A stretch of DNA of 64,000 nt from Saccharomonospora xinjiangensis XJ-54. Its GTDB lineage: Bacteria > Actinomycetota > Actinomycetes > Mycobacteriales > Pseudonocardiaceae. How positions within the stretch are numbered: the stretch's first letter is position 1; every line of letters starts with the position of its first letter. Where the stretch lies: NCBI RefSeq assembly GCF_000258175.1, contig NZ_JH636049.1, forward strand, positions 4,506,672-4,570,671, given 5' to 3'. The position numbers and the translations under genes were made by a program. Below the pieces are notes generated by a model, which searched no databases, was not told where the DNA came from, and saw only the letters and a program-made list of their open reading frames with translations. Of the stretch, positions 1 through 9,108 are shown in pieces.

Positions 1-969
1 ACCGAGGTCCCGGTGACCGCGTGTGGCCCCACCGGGCTGCCGGTGTCCACCCGCTACGCGCGCCGGGGCGAGGTGGCGGTCGTGGAACTGGCGGACGTGT
101 CGGGTCTCGGCCGCCTCCCCGGCGGGCGCCGGGACCCGATGCGGGCCACGAGCCGGGGCACCGGTGAGGTCGTCGCGGCGGCCGTCGCGGCGGGGTGCCG
201 CGAGATCGTCCTCGGGGTGGGGGGTAGCGCCTCCACCGACGGGGGCGCCGGGCTCCTTCGCGCTCTCGGGGCGCGACTGCTCGACGCCGAGGGCGCTCAG
301 GTCGCCGACGGCGGTGCGGCGCTCGCGGACGTGGCGACGGTCGAGCTCGGCGGGCTCCGCGCGACGCTGCGCGGAGTCTCGCTGACGCTCGCCTCCGATG
401 TGGACAATCCGCTGACCGGGCCGTACGGGGCTGCCGCCGTGTACGCGCCGCAGAAGGGCGCGACAGCCGCGCAGGTGGCCCGGCTGGACGCCGCGCTCTC
501 CCGCTGGGCCGACGTGGTGGCCGCGGAGACGGGGCGGGACCTGCGGGCCGCGCAGGGAGCGGGCGCGGCAGGAGGGGTGGGGTTCGCCTGCCTCGCTCTG
601 CTCGGCGCGAGCGTGCGGCCGGGCATCGAGCTGGTCCTCGACCTCGCCGGGTTCGCCAGGCACCTCGCGGAGGCGGATCTCGTCGTGACCGGCGAGGGCG
701 CTCTCGACGCGCAGACCCTGCACGGGAAGGCGCCGGTGGGGGTGGCGCGTGCGGCCAGGGCCGCCGGGATTGACGTGGTGGCTGTGTGCGGGGTGAACAC
801 GCTGCCCGAGGACTCGCTCAGGGCGGTGGGGATCGGCACGACCTACTCGCTGGCCGACCTCGAACCCGATCTCTCCGTCTGTTTCAGGGAGGGCGGAAGG
901 CTGCTGCGGTCGCTCGGGGAACGCATCGCGGCCGAGCACCTGGCCGGACGGCCGGCGAGAACACGGTGA
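1..969 (+). CDS. glxK: Glycerate kinase, GlxK/GckA type (5' end outside window)
   Basis: Phosphorylates glycerate, the product of glyoxylate disposal downstream of allantoin or glycolate breakdown. The frame is open from base 1, so the N-terminus lies outside the window and the GTG at 13 is internal. 322 codons are visible; the family is usually about 370-380 residues, so roughly 50-60 residues are missing. Family signatures visible are the glycine-rich [15 protein letters not shown] stretch and [18 protein letters not shown] near the C-terminus. The allantoinase gene follows 53 bases downstream on the same strand, which fits a role in channelling ureide-derived glyoxylate into central metabolism. 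The family assignment is secure; which phosphoglycerate isomer it makes is not visible. Confidence 0.93.
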   Translation, partial: TEVPVTACGPTGLPVSTRYARRGEVAVVELADVSGLGRLPGGRRDPMRATSRGTGEVVAAAVAAGCREIVLGVGGSASTDGGAGLLRALGARLLDAEGAQVADGGAALADVATVELGGLRATLRGVSLTLASDVDNPLTGPYGAAAVYAPQKGATAAQVARLDAALSRWADVVAAETGRDLRAAQGAGAAGGVGFACLALLGASVRPGIELVLDLAGFARHLAEADLVVTGEGALDAQTLHGKAPVGVARAARAAGIDVVAVCGVNTLPEDSLRAVGIGTTYSLADLEPDLSVCFREGGRLLRSLGERIAAEHLAGRPARTR

Positions 970-1022
970 TCGGTGAAGGAAGGACCGGGACACGGGCCCG
1001 GCGACGACGGAAGGGACACAGC

Positions 1023-2363
1023 ATGACCGGCCGCGATCTGGTGATCCGCGCCCGCCGGATGGTGAGCGCGGACGGAGAAGGAGCCGTCGCCGTGGTCGTC
1101 CACGGCGACGAGATCGTCGGCGTCGAGCCCTTCGACGCCGAGGTGCCCGGCGCGGAGGAGGTGCGGTTGGCCGACGACGAGGTCCTGCTGCCGGGGCTCG
1201 TGGACTCCCACGTCCACGTGAACGACCCGGGGCGGGCCGAGTGGGAGGGTTTCCCGAGTGCCACCAGGGCGGCGGTCGCCGGAGGGGTGACGACCCTGGT
1301 GGACATGCCGCTCAACAGCATCCCGCCCACCGTTGACGTCCCCGCGTTGGAGGTCAAGCTCGCAGCGGCTGCGGACCGGGTCTACCTGGACGTCGGCTTC
1401 TGGGGCGGGGCGGTGCCGGGCAACCTCGCCTGCCTGCGTCCACTGCACGACGCGGGTGTGTTCGGGTTCAAGTGCTTCCTGCTGCACTCGGGGGTGGACG
1501 AGTTCGGGCACCTCGACACCGGCCAGGTGGAGGCGGCGATGCGGGAACTCGCCACGTTCGACGGGTTGCTGATCGTCCACGCCGAGGACCACGAGGCCAT
1601 CGCTGGGGCGCCCGCCTGCTCGGGCACGGACTACCGGGGTTTCCTCGACTCGCGACCGGGGGAGGCGGAGAACCGCGCGGTGCGCACGGTGGTGGAACTG
1701 GCCCGGCGCACCGGCTGCCGCGTCCACATCCTGCACGTGTCGAGCGCGGGCGCCGTCCCGATCATCGCGGAGGCGCGGGCAGGCGGGGTGCGGGTCACCG
1801 CGGAGACGTGCCCGCACTATCTCGCGCTGGTCGCCGAGGAGATCCCCGACGGGGCGACGGAGTACAAGTGCTGCCCGCCGATCCGCGAGCGCGCGAACCG
1901 GGATCGGTTGTGGGAGGCGCTGGGGGAGGGGGTCATCGATCTCGTCGTCAGTGACCACTCGCCGAGCACCCCCGACCTCAAGCACCTCGACACGGGAGAC
2001 TTCGGTACCGCGTGGGGCGGGATCTCGTCGTTGCAGCTCGGGCTTTCCGTGGTGTGGACGGAGGCGCGGGCGCGCGGGTTCGGCCTCGCCGATGTGGTGC
2101 GGTGGATGGCGCAGGCACCCTCGGAGCTGGCGGGACTGCGCCGCAAGGGCCGCATCGCGCCGGGCTACGACGCCGATCTCTGTGTCTTCGCGCCCGAGGA
2201 GGAGTTCGTCGTCGCCGCGCGGAACCTGTACCACCGCAACGCCATCACCCCGTACGACGGTCGCAGGCTCAAGGGGGTGGTGCGCCGCACGTGGCTGCGG
2301 GGTGCACCGGTCGATCTCGACGCCGCACCGAGGGGTCGCCTGCTGGTCCGCGGCGACGACTGA
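1023..2363 (+). CDS. allB: Allantoinase
   Basis: Hydrolyses allantoin to allantoate, the first ring-opening step of ureide catabolism; cytosolic dimetal amidohydrolase. The 446-residue protein shows the full metal set of the cyclic amidohydrolase fold: HVH at residues 63-65, the Lys that becomes carboxylated in GFKCFLLHS (K150), His186 (IVHAEDH), His238 (ILHVSS) and Asp311 (VVSDHSPS). The ATG at 1023 is chosen because GGAAGGG lies just upstream and the protein then begins in the normal place; the frame stays open further upstream but lacks family sequence there. It sits between glycerate kinase and ureidoglycine aminohydrolase, a coherent purine-salvage operon. Length and motifs match the family. 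Confidence 0.96.
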   Translation: MTGRDLVIRARRMVSADGEGAVAVVVHGDEIVGVEPFDAEVPGAEEVRLADDEVLLPGLVDSHVHVNDPGRAEWEGFPSATRAAVAGGVTTLVDMPLNSIPPTVDVPALEVKLAAAADRVYLDVGFWGGAVPGNLACLRPLHDAGVFGFKCFLLHSGVDEFGHLDTGQVEAAMRELATFDGLLIVHAEDHEAIAGAPACSGTDYRGFLDSRPGEAENRAVRTVVELARRTGCRVHILHVSSAGAVPIIAEARAGGVRVTAETCPHYLALVAEEIPDGATEYKCCPPIRERANRDRLWEALGEGVIDLVVSDHSPSTPDLKHLDTGDFGTAWGGISSLQLGLSVVWTEARARGFGLADVVRWMAQAPSELAGLRRKGRIAPGYDADLCVFAPEEEFVVAARNLYHRNAITPYDGRRLKGVVRRTWLRGAPVDLDAAPRGRLLVRGDD

Positions 2364-2395
2364 TCCCGCATCCGACAACGATGGGAGAGAACACC

Positions 2396-3226
2396 GTGAA
2401 TGGCCGCTACTACACGCCGGAGGGCGGGCTTCCGCCGCAGACCGGTCTCACCACCGACCGTGCCGTGTTCACCGACGCCTACGCGGTGATCCCGCGCGGC
2501 ACGATGACCGACATCGTGACGAGCTACCTGCCGTTCTGGGAGGGAACCCGGCTGTGGGTGCTCGCGAGGCCCCTGTCCGGTTTCGCGGAGACCTTCTCGC
2601 AGTACCTCGTCGAGGTCGCGCCGGGTGGCGGTTCGGATCGTCCCGAGCTGGACGCCGGGGCCGAGGCCGTGCTGTTCGTGGTGGGTGGTGAGCTCGCGCT
2701 GACCATCGAGGGCCGGGAGCACGTCCTCGGTGAGGGCGGGTATGCGTTCCTGCCGCCCGGTCTGGTGTGGACGTTGCGCAACCGGGGTGCCGACCCTGCC
2801 CGGTTCCACTGGATTCGCAAGGCGTACGAGCGGGTGGACGGTGTCGAGACGCCGCAGTCGTTCGTCACCAACGAGCGGGACGTCGAGCCGGTCGCGATGC
2901 CGGGCACGGACGGCGCGTGGGCCACCACCCGGTTCGTCGATCCCGCGGACGTCCGCCACGACATGCACGTCAACATCGTGACGTTCGAGCCGGGCGGCTC
3001 CATCCCGTTCCCCGAGACGCACGTGATGGAGCACGGCCTGTACGTGCTGGAGGGCAAGGGCGTCTACCTGCTCAACAAGGACTGGATCGAGGTGCGGGAG
3101 GGCGACTTCATGTGGTTGCGCGCGTTCTGCCCGCAAGCCTGTTACGCGGGCGGGCCGGGACGTTTCCGCTACCTGCTCTACAAGGACGTCAACCGCCACG
3201 CGACGTTGTGGCGGCCGGGACTGTGA
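2396..3226 (+). CDS. allE: (S)-ureidoglycine aminohydrolase (bicupin)
   Basis: Converts (S)-ureidoglycine to (S)-ureidoglycolate with release of ammonia, the step after allantoate amidohydrolase. The 276-residue protein is a two-cupin fold; both halves are visible, the second carrying the metal-type pattern around PFPETHVMEHGLYVLEG and ending in the family-typical YKDVNRHATLW. The GTG at 2396 is preferred because GGGAGA lies 7 bases upstream; an ATG at 2381 is in frame but overlaps that ribosome site. It follows allB by 32 bases and precedes the peroxiredoxin by 20. The allantoate amidohydrolase expected between the two activities is not in the window and may lie upstream of base 1. Confidence 0.92.
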   Translation: MNGRYYTPEGGLPPQTGLTTDRAVFTDAYAVIPRGTMTDIVTSYLPFWEGTRLWVLARPLSGFAETFSQYLVEVAPGGGSDRPELDAGAEAVLFVVGGELALTIEGREHVLGEGGYAFLPPGLVWTLRNRGADPARFHWIRKAYERVDGVETPQSFVTNERDVEPVAMPGTDGAWATTRFVDPADVRHDMHVNIVTFEPGGSIPFPETHVMEHGLYVLEGKGVYLLNKDWIEVREGDFMWLRAFCPQACYAGGPGRFRYLLYKDVNRHATLWRPGL

Positions 3227-3246
3227 CCGGGAAGGAGAACGTGGAC

Positions 3247-3726
3247 ATGGCACGGGGATGGCTTCGGCCGGGCGAGGTGGCACCGGATTTCTCGCTGCCG
3301 GATCAGAACAGGAAGCGGGTGACCCTCGGCAGCGTGCGCGGCTCCAGGGTGATCCTCTACTTCTACCCCGCGGCGGGCACGCCCGGGTGCACGACCCAGG
3401 CGTGCGATTTCCGGGACAACCTGATGTTCCTGCGGGGGGCCGGTTACGTGGTCGTCGGTGTCTCGCCGGACTCGCCAGAGCGGTTGGGGGAGTGGTCGCG
3501 GGAGGAGGGCTTGAGCTACCCGCTGCTGGCGGACGAGGACGGGGCGGTTCACCGGCGATACGGAGCGTGGGAGGAGAAGCGCGTGGACGGCGCGACGGTG
3601 GTGGGGCCGGTGCGATCGACGTTCGTGCTCGACGAGGAAGGAGTGGTCGAGCACGCCCATTACGACGTCACGGCTCGCGGCCATGTCGCGTGGCTGCGTC
3701 AACTCCTCGGTCTCTCCACCACATAA
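3247..3726 (+). CDS. Peroxiredoxin, BCP/PrxQ type
   Basis: Thiol peroxidase of 159 residues that reduces hydroperoxides in the cytosol with thioredoxin as electron donor. The peroxidatic Cys48 is in the TPGCTTQA motif and the resolving Cys53 follows five residues later (ACDF), the CX4C spacing of two-Cys PrxQ/BCP proteins; FYPAAGTPG and VVGVSPDSP are also family sequence. AAGGAG lies 9 bases before the ATG at 3247; a GTG at 3241 is in frame but too close to it. It is the last gene of the allantoin operon, where it may protect against peroxide from urate oxidation, although no uricase is visible here. That metabolic link is an inference from position only. Confidence 0.9.
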   Translation: MARGWLRPGEVAPDFSLPDQNRKRVTLGSVRGSRVILYFYPAAGTPGCTTQACDFRDNLMFLRGAGYVVVGVSPDSPERLGEWSREEGLSYPLLADEDGAVHRRYGAWEEKRVDGATVVGPVRSTFVLDEEGVVEHAHYDVTARGHVAWLRQLLGLSTT

Positions 3727-3730
3727 CGAT

Positions 3731-3770
3731 GTATAACGCTCTATACGGTCGGGCTTAAGCGGCGTAAGCC
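3731..3770. terminator. Two short inverted repeats after the allantoin operon
   Basis: GTATA (3731-3735) pairs with TATAC (3742-3746), and GGCTTA (3752-3757) pairs with TAAGCC (3765-3770). Both lie just after the peroxiredoxin stop and well before the next ATG. Either could be a terminator, or the first a GntR-type operator; neither has a T-tract, so the assignment is weak. Confidence 0.35.
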
Positions 3771-3850
3771 ATCGGTGCCTGGCCCAAGAGACCCCTTCCG
3801 GATACCGTCCATCGCACCGAAGCGAGAGAGCCTGACGGTGGGGGGAGTGC

Positions 3851-4465
3851 ATGGCACTGGAATCGACGTCGTCCGAGGGCCGTCGCCCGGCAGCACGGAA
3901 GGTGCCGATCCGGACCGTCGTCCGGGACGTGGTCACCGAGGTCGCCGTCCACGAACTTCCCGTCGTGGACGGACTGTTCCGGTTCGACGATGCCGTCGTG
4001 GTGCGGCGGCTCCGGCGCGGCGGGGCGCGCAGAGAACCATTGGGTTTCGGGCTCGGTGACGTGGTGGTGCTGGTGACCCCTGTCGTGTGGCTCGTCCTGG
4101 ACGAGATCGCCGCCAAGATCGTCGGTGGTGCGGTGGACAGCGTGTCCGGCAGGGTGAGGCGCCTGGCGCGCCGGGTGTTCCGGAAGGGGCGGGCCGCCCT
4201 CGTGGAGGTGCCGCCGTTGACTTCGGAGCAGTTGGCCGAGGTGCGCCGGCGGGTGGTGGCCGAGGCCGTTGCGCGAGGGCTCCCGCCGGAGAGGGCGGAG
4301 CTGATCGCCGATGCCGTCGTGGCGCGGTTGGTGCTGCCGCCTCCGGGACGGGACACCGACGACAGAGACCACAAAGGCGATAAAGGCGATAAAGGCGACA
4401 GAGACGATACGGACGATACGGACGGGACCGGCGGCATCGGCGACACCGGCGGCTGCGGGGTGTAG
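3851..4465 (+). CDS. Uncharacterised protein with repetitive charged tail
   Basis: I do not recognise a family for this 204-residue protein. The ATG follows a GGGGGAG ribosome site. Residues 1-60 are mixed; about 60-85 are hydrophobic (GDVVVLVTPVVWLVLDEIAAK), possibly one membrane-associated helix; then comes a basic segment and an amphipathic stretch rich in Glu/Arg/Ala. The last 35 residues are a low-complexity Lys/Gly/Asp tail made by 9-base repeats at 4373-4399 (KGD units) followed by DDT units. It stands alone between the allantoin operon and the oppositely oriented copper ATPase. Coding character is good (strong G/C at third positions) until the repetitive tail. Function is unknown. Confidence 0.7.
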   Translation: MALESTSSEGRRPAARKVPIRTVVRDVVTEVAVHELPVVDGLFRFDDAVVVRRLRRGGARREPLGFGLGDVVVLVTPVVWLVLDEIAAKIVGGAVDSVSGRVRRLARRVFRKGRAALVEVPPLTSEQLAEVRRRVVAEAVARGLPPERAELIADAVVARLVLPPPGRDTDDRDHKGDKGDKGDRDDTDDTDGTGGIGDTGGCGV

Positions 4466-4540
4466 TCAGCCGCGAGGCGCATACCTGATCACGGCTACCC
4501 CGGCGAGGCGGTGGTGGCATGGCCCGCCGTTGTGCCGGGG

Positions 4541-6550
4541 TCAGGCGGCCCGGACCGCTGCGTGTGCGGCGGCGGTCGTGGTCTGCGGTGTCAGGTCGAG
4601 ACGGCGCAGGAGTTGGGCGTTGGCCGCGACGACGATGGTGGAGGCCGACATGAGCACAGCGCCGATCTCCATGGGCAGGACGAATCCGATCGAGGCGAGG
4701 ATTCCGGCGGCGAGTGGGATGGCGGCGATGTTGTATCCGGCCGCCCACCAGAGGTTTTGCTTCATCTTGCGATACCCGGCGCGGGAGAGCTGGATGACTG
4801 ACAGCACCGAGCGGGGGTCGTCGGAGGCGAGGATGACACCGGCTGAGGCGATGGCGACGTCGGTGCCTGCTCCGATGGCGATGCCCACGTCGGCTTGAGC
4901 GAGAGCGGGGGCGTCGTTGACGCCGTCGCCGACCATGGCCACGATCCGGTTCTGGCGTTGGAGTCGCACGACCTTCTCGCTCTTGTGTTCGGGGCGTACT
5001 TGGGCGAAGACCTGGTCGATGCCGAGTTCGGCTGCCACGGCTTCGGCGACGGACTGGGCATCGCCGGTGATCATGACGACCTGGATGCCGAGTGCGTGCA
5101 GGGCGTCTACGGCCTCGCGGGACTCGGGGCGGATTTCGTCGGCCAGCGCGAGTGCGCCCGCGATGCGGCCGTCGATGAGGACGTGCAGCACGGTGGTGCC
5201 TGCCTCGGTCCACGGCAGGGTCGCGGGCAGCGGTTGGTGGCCGTGCTCGGTGAGCAGTGCGGGACCGCCGACGGCGACCGTGTGTCCTTCCACGGTCGCG
5301 GTGACGCCGACGGCTGCGGAGGCGCGGAAGTCGGAGGCGGCTGGCACGCGGAGGTGTCGTCGCCGGGCGGCGGTGACGACGGCTCTGGCGAGTGGGTGTT
5401 CGCTGTCGGACTCCGCTGCCGCAGCCATGGCGAGCAGGTGGTCGTCGCTGTGGTCGTGCGTGCTGGTGACGTCGGTGAGCACCGGTGTGCCTCTGGTGAG
5501 GGTGCCGGTCTTGTCGAACAGCACGGTGTCCACGGTGCGGGTGCGTTCGAGTGCGGCGCGGTCCTTGACGAGTACTCCGGCGAGTGCGGCGCGTTCGGTG
5601 GAGATGGAGACCACGAGTGGGATGGCGAGGCCGAGGGCGTGGGGGCAGGCGATGACGAGGACGGTGATCGTGCGGACGACGGCGAAGTCGGGTGTGGCGA
5701 TCGTGGTCCAGATCGCGATGGTGATGACGGCGGTGAGGACTGCGAACCAGAACAGCCATCCCGCGGCTCTGTCGGCCAGCAGTTGTGCACGGGTGGTCGA
5801 GGACTGTGCTTCGGCGACGAGGCGTTGGATGCCTGCGAGTGCGGTGTCGTCGCCGATGGCGCTGACGCGTATGCGCAGGGCGTTGTCGGTGGCGACAGTG
5901 CCTGCCACGACATGATCGCCTTCGTGCCGGGTGACCGGCCGGGACTCGCCGGTGATCATCGATTCGTCGAGGGCGGCGGTTCCCTGGGTGATGTCTCCGT
6001 CGGCCGGCACGCGGCCTCCGGGGCGGATGATCACGGTGTCGCCGACTTGGAGATCGGCGACGGGAACCGTGCTCACCTGGTTGTCGTGGATCTTCTCGGC
6101 TTCGTCGGGGAGGAGTGCCGCGAGGGTGTCCAGTGCGGAGGAGGTTTTCGCGAGTGAGCGCATTTCGAGCCAGTGGCCCAGCAGCATGATGACGACGAGG
6201 AGGGCGAGTTCCCACCAGAAGTCGAGTTCGGGGGACAGCAGGCCGGAGGTGGCGCCCCAGGAGGCGAGGAAGGCGACGGTGATCGCCATGCCGATGAGCA
6301 GCATCATGCCGGGTTCGCGGGCTTTGATCTCGTTGATCGCTCCGGTGAGGAACGGTCTGCCGCCCCAGAGGTAGATGACGGTGCCGAGGATCGGGGAGAT
6401 CCACGTCAGTCCGGGCAGGTCCGGCAGTGTGTAGCCGAGCAGGTCCGCGAACATGCCGCTGAGCAGCACGGTCGGCACAGCGAGTGCGAGGTTGAGCCAG
6501 AACAGTCGCCGGAAGAGGGCGACGTGGTCGGTGTGGTCGGTGTGGTTCAT
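4541..6550 (-). CDS. copB: Copper-translocating P-type ATPase, CopB-like (CPH type)
   Basis: Membrane pump of 669 residues that uses ATP to export copper or a related soft metal. It has the CPH metal motif in the key helix (residues 302-304) instead of CPC, typical of P1B-3 CopB-like pumps; TGES at 200-203; the phosphorylated Asp346 in DKTGTLT; and GDGVNDAP near the C-terminus. The N-terminus has only a short HTDHTDH run and no CXXC metal domain. The start at 6550 is chosen because the membrane part begins immediately after; the frame continues open upstream into non-family sequence. It diverges from the CueP lipoprotein gene (196 bases apart), making a two-gene copper-resistance unit. The exact metal (Cu(I), Cu(II) or Ag(I)) cannot be read from sequence. 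Confidence 0.93.
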   Translation of the reverse strand: MNHTDHTDHVALFRRLFWLNLALAVPTVLLSGMFADLLGYTLPDLPGLTWISPILGTVIYLWGGRPFLTGAINEIKAREPGMMLLIGMAITVAFLASWGATSGLLSPELDFWWELALLVVIMLLGHWLEMRSLAKTSSALDTLAALLPDEAEKIHDNQVSTVPVADLQVGDTVIIRPGGRVPADGDITQGTAALDESMITGESRPVTRHEGDHVVAGTVATDNALRIRVSAIGDDTALAGIQRLVAEAQSSTTRAQLLADRAAGWLFWFAVLTAVITIAIWTTIATPDFAVVRTITVLVIACPHALGLAIPLVVSISTERAALAGVLVKDRAALERTRTVDTVLFDKTGTLTRGTPVLTDVTSTHDHSDDHLLAMAAAAESDSEHPLARAVVTAARRRHLRVPAASDFRASAAVGVTATVEGHTVAVGGPALLTEHGHQPLPATLPWTEAGTTVLHVLIDGRIAGALALADEIRPESREAVDALHALGIQVVMITGDAQSVAEAVAAELGIDQVFAQVRPEHKSEKVVRLQRQNRIVAMVGDGVNDAPALAQADVGIAIGAGTDVAIASAGVILASDDPRSVLSVIQLSRAGYRKMKQNLWWAAGYNIAAIPLAAGILASIGFVLPMEIGAVLMSASTIVVAANAQLLRRLDLTPQTTTAAAHAAVRAA

Positions 6551-6745
6551 GTCGGGTCCTTGATCACCCGGCTGTCCTGCGTGGTGGGCCGGGGTCGGTT
6601 GGGTGTTCCCGTCGTTCGTGGATTCCCGGGTTGTCCGGCCATGTCCCTCGATGCTTGCAGGCGCTGTGCTGTGCCGCGAGTGGTGCGGGGTTGCGGGGGG
6701 TCCTCCCGGAGTCGGTGGGGCACGGCATGGGGCAAGGTGGGCAGG

Positions 6746-7348
6746 GTGAAACGAAACATGATCGCTTTGGGTGTGGTGGTTCTGCTGCTGCTCACCGGGT
6801 GTTCGGTCGCGGGGCCCGAGTCGTCCCGGACGTCGCAGGGCGAATCCGCCTCCACTGCGGGCGGTAGTACGTTGCTCGCGGATTTCGGTCTCGACGGCAT
6901 GGACGGCAAGCAGATCGTCGATCATCTCGATCGGGTGCCGGTGGCGCGGCGTTCTGCTGATCTGGTGGCCTCCGTTCGCGCCGATCACGTTGTGCTCGCC
7001 GATGGGGTGCGGGAGGTCAGGGTGCCGCTCGGTGAGGACCGGTTCTACCTGTCTGTCGCGCCGTATGTCGATCGCACCCACGACTGCGTCTACCACTCGT
7101 TGACGACCTGTCGTGGTGAGCTGGCAGGCAAGGAGGTGCGGGTCAGGGCCGTGGACGACGTGACGGGTGAGGTGCTCGTCGAGGAGCGGACCACCACGTT
7201 CGACAACGGTTTCGTCGGTTTCTGGCTGCCTCGGGGTGTGAACGGCAGTATCGAGGTCGCCTATGGCGACCTCACCGGCCGAAGTGCTTTCTCCACGACG
7301 GAGGACGGTGCGACCTGTTTGACCACGCTTCGGCTCACGGAGGGCTGA
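6746..7348 (+). CDS. cueP: CueP-family copper-binding lipoprotein
   Basis: Secreted, lipid-anchored 200-residue protein of the CueP family, which binds copper outside the cytoplasmic membrane. A hydrophobic signal peptide ends in the lipobox LLTGC (Cys19). The mature part carries the family core: LDRVPVARRSADL, then FYLSVAPYVDRTHDCVYHS followed by LTTCRGEL, with the conserved Cys and His residues. The GTG at 6746 has AAGGTGG just upstream; an ATG at 6758 is in frame but would shorten the signal sequence. It diverges from the CopB-like ATPase, so cytoplasmic export and extracellular buffering of copper are encoded back to back. No regulator of the unit is evident next to it. Confidence 0.88.
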   Translation: MKRNMIALGVVVLLLLTGCSVAGPESSRTSQGESASTAGGSTLLADFGLDGMDGKQIVDHLDRVPVARRSADLVASVRADHVVLADGVREVRVPLGEDRFYLSVAPYVDRTHDCVYHSLTTCRGELAGKEVRVRAVDDVTGEVLVEERTTTFDNGFVGFWLPRGVNGSIEVAYGDLTGRSAFSTTEDGATCLTTLRLTEG

Positions 7349-7609
7349 GCGCGCCGGATCGACCGTGCTCGGCTGTTCTGGGGGCCCTGTGCGGGTTTCC
7401 GCACCGGGGCAGTGGGTTCGTGCGGTTCACGTCGGCGGTTTCGTGGTGGAGGCCGTCGGCGAGAACCGCCTGATCCGGCCGGACGGCGCCGGTGGGTGGG
7501 GTGACACGGTCATCCTCGTCACCGGCTGCCGTCCTGACCTTTCCTTCTTCCCGCCACCCTGCGCGGTGTCGCTGGGACGCCCAGGGGTGTGGCGGCTTCT
7601 GGCGCGGTG

Positions 7610-8020
7610 TCAGGCCTTCTCGTCGAGGAGTTCGGCGAGAAGCCCCCGCACGCGGCGGTCGATTTCGTCGCGGATGGGCCGCACCTGCTCGACGGGCTTG
7701 CCCGCCGGGTCGTCGAGTGCCCAGTCGAGGTAGCGCTTGCCAGGGAAGATCGGGCAGGTGTCGCCACAGCCCATGGTGATCACCACGTCGGCGGCCCGCA
7801 CGGCCTCGGTGGTCAGCGGTTTCGGGAACTCCTGTGACAGGTCGAGGCCGAGTTCGGCCATCACCTCCACTACGGCGGGGTTGAGCCGGTCGGCGGGCTG
7901 AGAGCCGGCCGAGCGCACTTGGACGCGCCCCTTGGCGTGGTGGTGCAGCAGCGCGGCGGCCATCTGGGAGCGGCCCGCGTTGTGGACGCAGACGAACAAC
8001 ACCTCGGGAATCGGGGTCAT
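7610..8020 (-). CDS. arsC: Arsenate reductase, low-molecular-weight phosphatase fold
   Basis: Reduces arsenate to arsenite for export. The 136-residue protein has the phosphatase-like P-loop CVHNAGR (Cys11 to Arg17) and a redox Cys pair, Cys85 and Cys89, in MGCGDTCP, the pattern of thioredoxin- or mycothiol-linked LMW-PTP-type reductases. The ATG at 8020 follows an AAGGAG-like site and lies 2 bases after the stop of the arsenite transporter. It is the last gene of arsR-acr3-arsC. Since the host looks like an actinobacterium, mycothiol/mycoredoxin coupling is possible, but the Cys pair does not settle this. Confidence 0.93.
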   Translation of the reverse strand: MTPIPEVLFVCVHNAGRSQMAAALLHHHAKGRVQVRSAGSQPADRLNPAVVEVMAELGLDLSQEFPKPLTTEAVRAADVVITMGCGDTCPIFPGKRYLDWALDDPAGKPVEQVRPIRDEIDRRVRGLLAELLDEKA

Positions 8021-8022
8021 GA

Positions 8023-9108
8023 TCACTCCTTGGTCGGGGAGGGGCTCGGGTTGTGTGCTGTCCAGCGTGCGCGCAGGCGGAGGCTGACATAGACGAGCGC
8101 GACGAGGATGGGGACTTCGATGAGGGGGCCGACGACCCCGGCGAGGGCCTGTCCGCTCGTGACGCCGAAGGTGGCGATGGCCACGGCGATGGCGAGTTCG
8201 AAGTTGTTGCCCGCCGCGGTGAAGGACAGTGTCACCGTCCGTGGGTAGGACAGGCCGATGGCCTTGCCGAAAGCGAACGAACCGGCCCACATCACCGTGA
8301 AGTACGCCAGCAGCGGCAGCGCGATCCGCGCGACGTCCAGTGGTCTGCTGGTGATGGCCTCACCTTGGAGCGCGAACAGGATCACGATGGTGAACAGCAG
8401 GCCGTAGAGGGCGACGGGGCCGATCTTGGGCAGGAACCTGGACTCGTACCAGTCGCGGCCTTTGGCCCGCTCGCCGAGTTTGCGGGTGAGGTAGCCCGCG
8501 ACGAGCGGGATGCCGAGGAAGATCAGGACGTTCTTGGCGATCTCCCACGCCGAGGTGTCCAGGCCGGTTTGTGGGAGGCCGAGCCAGCCGGGCAGCACCG
8601 AGAGGTAGAACCAGCCGAGCACGGCGAACGCGATCACCTGGAAGATCGAGTTGAGGGCGATGAGCACGGCGGCGGCCTCGCGATCGCCGCAGGCCAGGTC
8701 GTTCCAGATCACCACCATCGCGATGCAGCGGGCGAGGCCGACGATGATCAGCCCGGTGCGGAACTCGGGAAGGTCGGGCAGGAAGATCCAGGCCAGCGCG
8801 AACATCAACGCTGGGCCCAGTACCCAGTTCAGCACGAGCGACGCCACCATGAGGCGCCTGTCTCCGGTGACGGTGTCGAGGCGGTCGTAGCGGACCTTGG
8901 CCAGCACCGGATACATCATCACCAGCAAACCCAGCGCAATGGGCAGGGACACCCCGTCTACCTGGACCGCGTCCAGGGCTGTCCCGAGGCCGGGGATCCA
9001 GCGCCCCGCGAGCAGCCCGGTCACCATGGCCGCGCCGATCCACACGGGCAGAAGGCGGTCCAGCGTCGGCATTCGCGCCGCCACGGCGTGTTCGTTCACC
9101 TGTGTCAT
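8023..9108 (-). CDS. acr3: Arsenite efflux transporter, ACR3 family
   Basis: Integral membrane carrier of 361 residues that extrudes arsenite. The protein has about ten hydrophobic segments; the ACR3 signature ARCIAMVVIWNDLACGD, with its conserved Cys, and the TAAGNNFELAIAVAIA motif in a later helix are both present. The ATG at 9106-9108 overlaps the arsR stop by 4 bases (ATGA), so the two are translationally coupled, and arsC follows after 2 bases. Length is normal for the bacterial ACR3 group. Confidence 0.95.
   Translation of the reverse strand: MTQVNEHAVAARMPTLDRLLPVWIGAAMVTGLLAGRWIPGLGTALDAVQVDGVSLPIALGLLVMMYPVLAKVRYDRLDTVTGDRRLMVASLVLNWVLGPALMFALAWIFLPDLPEFRTGLIIVGLARCIAMVVIWNDLACGDREAAAVLIALNSIFQVIAFAVLGWFYLSVLPGWLGLPQTGLDTSAWEIAKNVLIFLGIPLVAGYLTRKLGERAKGRDWYESRFLPKIGPVALYGLLFTIVILFALQGEAITSRPLDVARIALPLLAYFTVMWAGSFAFGKAIGLSYPRTVTLSFTAAGNNFELAIAVAIATFGVTSGQALAGVVGPLIEVPILVALVYVSLRLRARWTAHNPSPSPTKE

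Noticed and set aside
786..1022. Upstream extension of allantoinase over glycerate kinase
   Set aside because: Overlaps a real gene in another frame; ATG 1023 has a proper ribosome site.
5107..5913. Ser/Pro-rich ORFs within the copper ATPase and similar Arg-rich ORFs throughout
   Set aside because: These are frame-shadows caused by high GC content; composition is unlike real proteins and they lie inside well-supported genes.
6551..7096. Upstream extension of the CopB ATPase reading frame
   Set aside because: It overlaps the divergent cueP gene and lacks metal-binding or family sequence.
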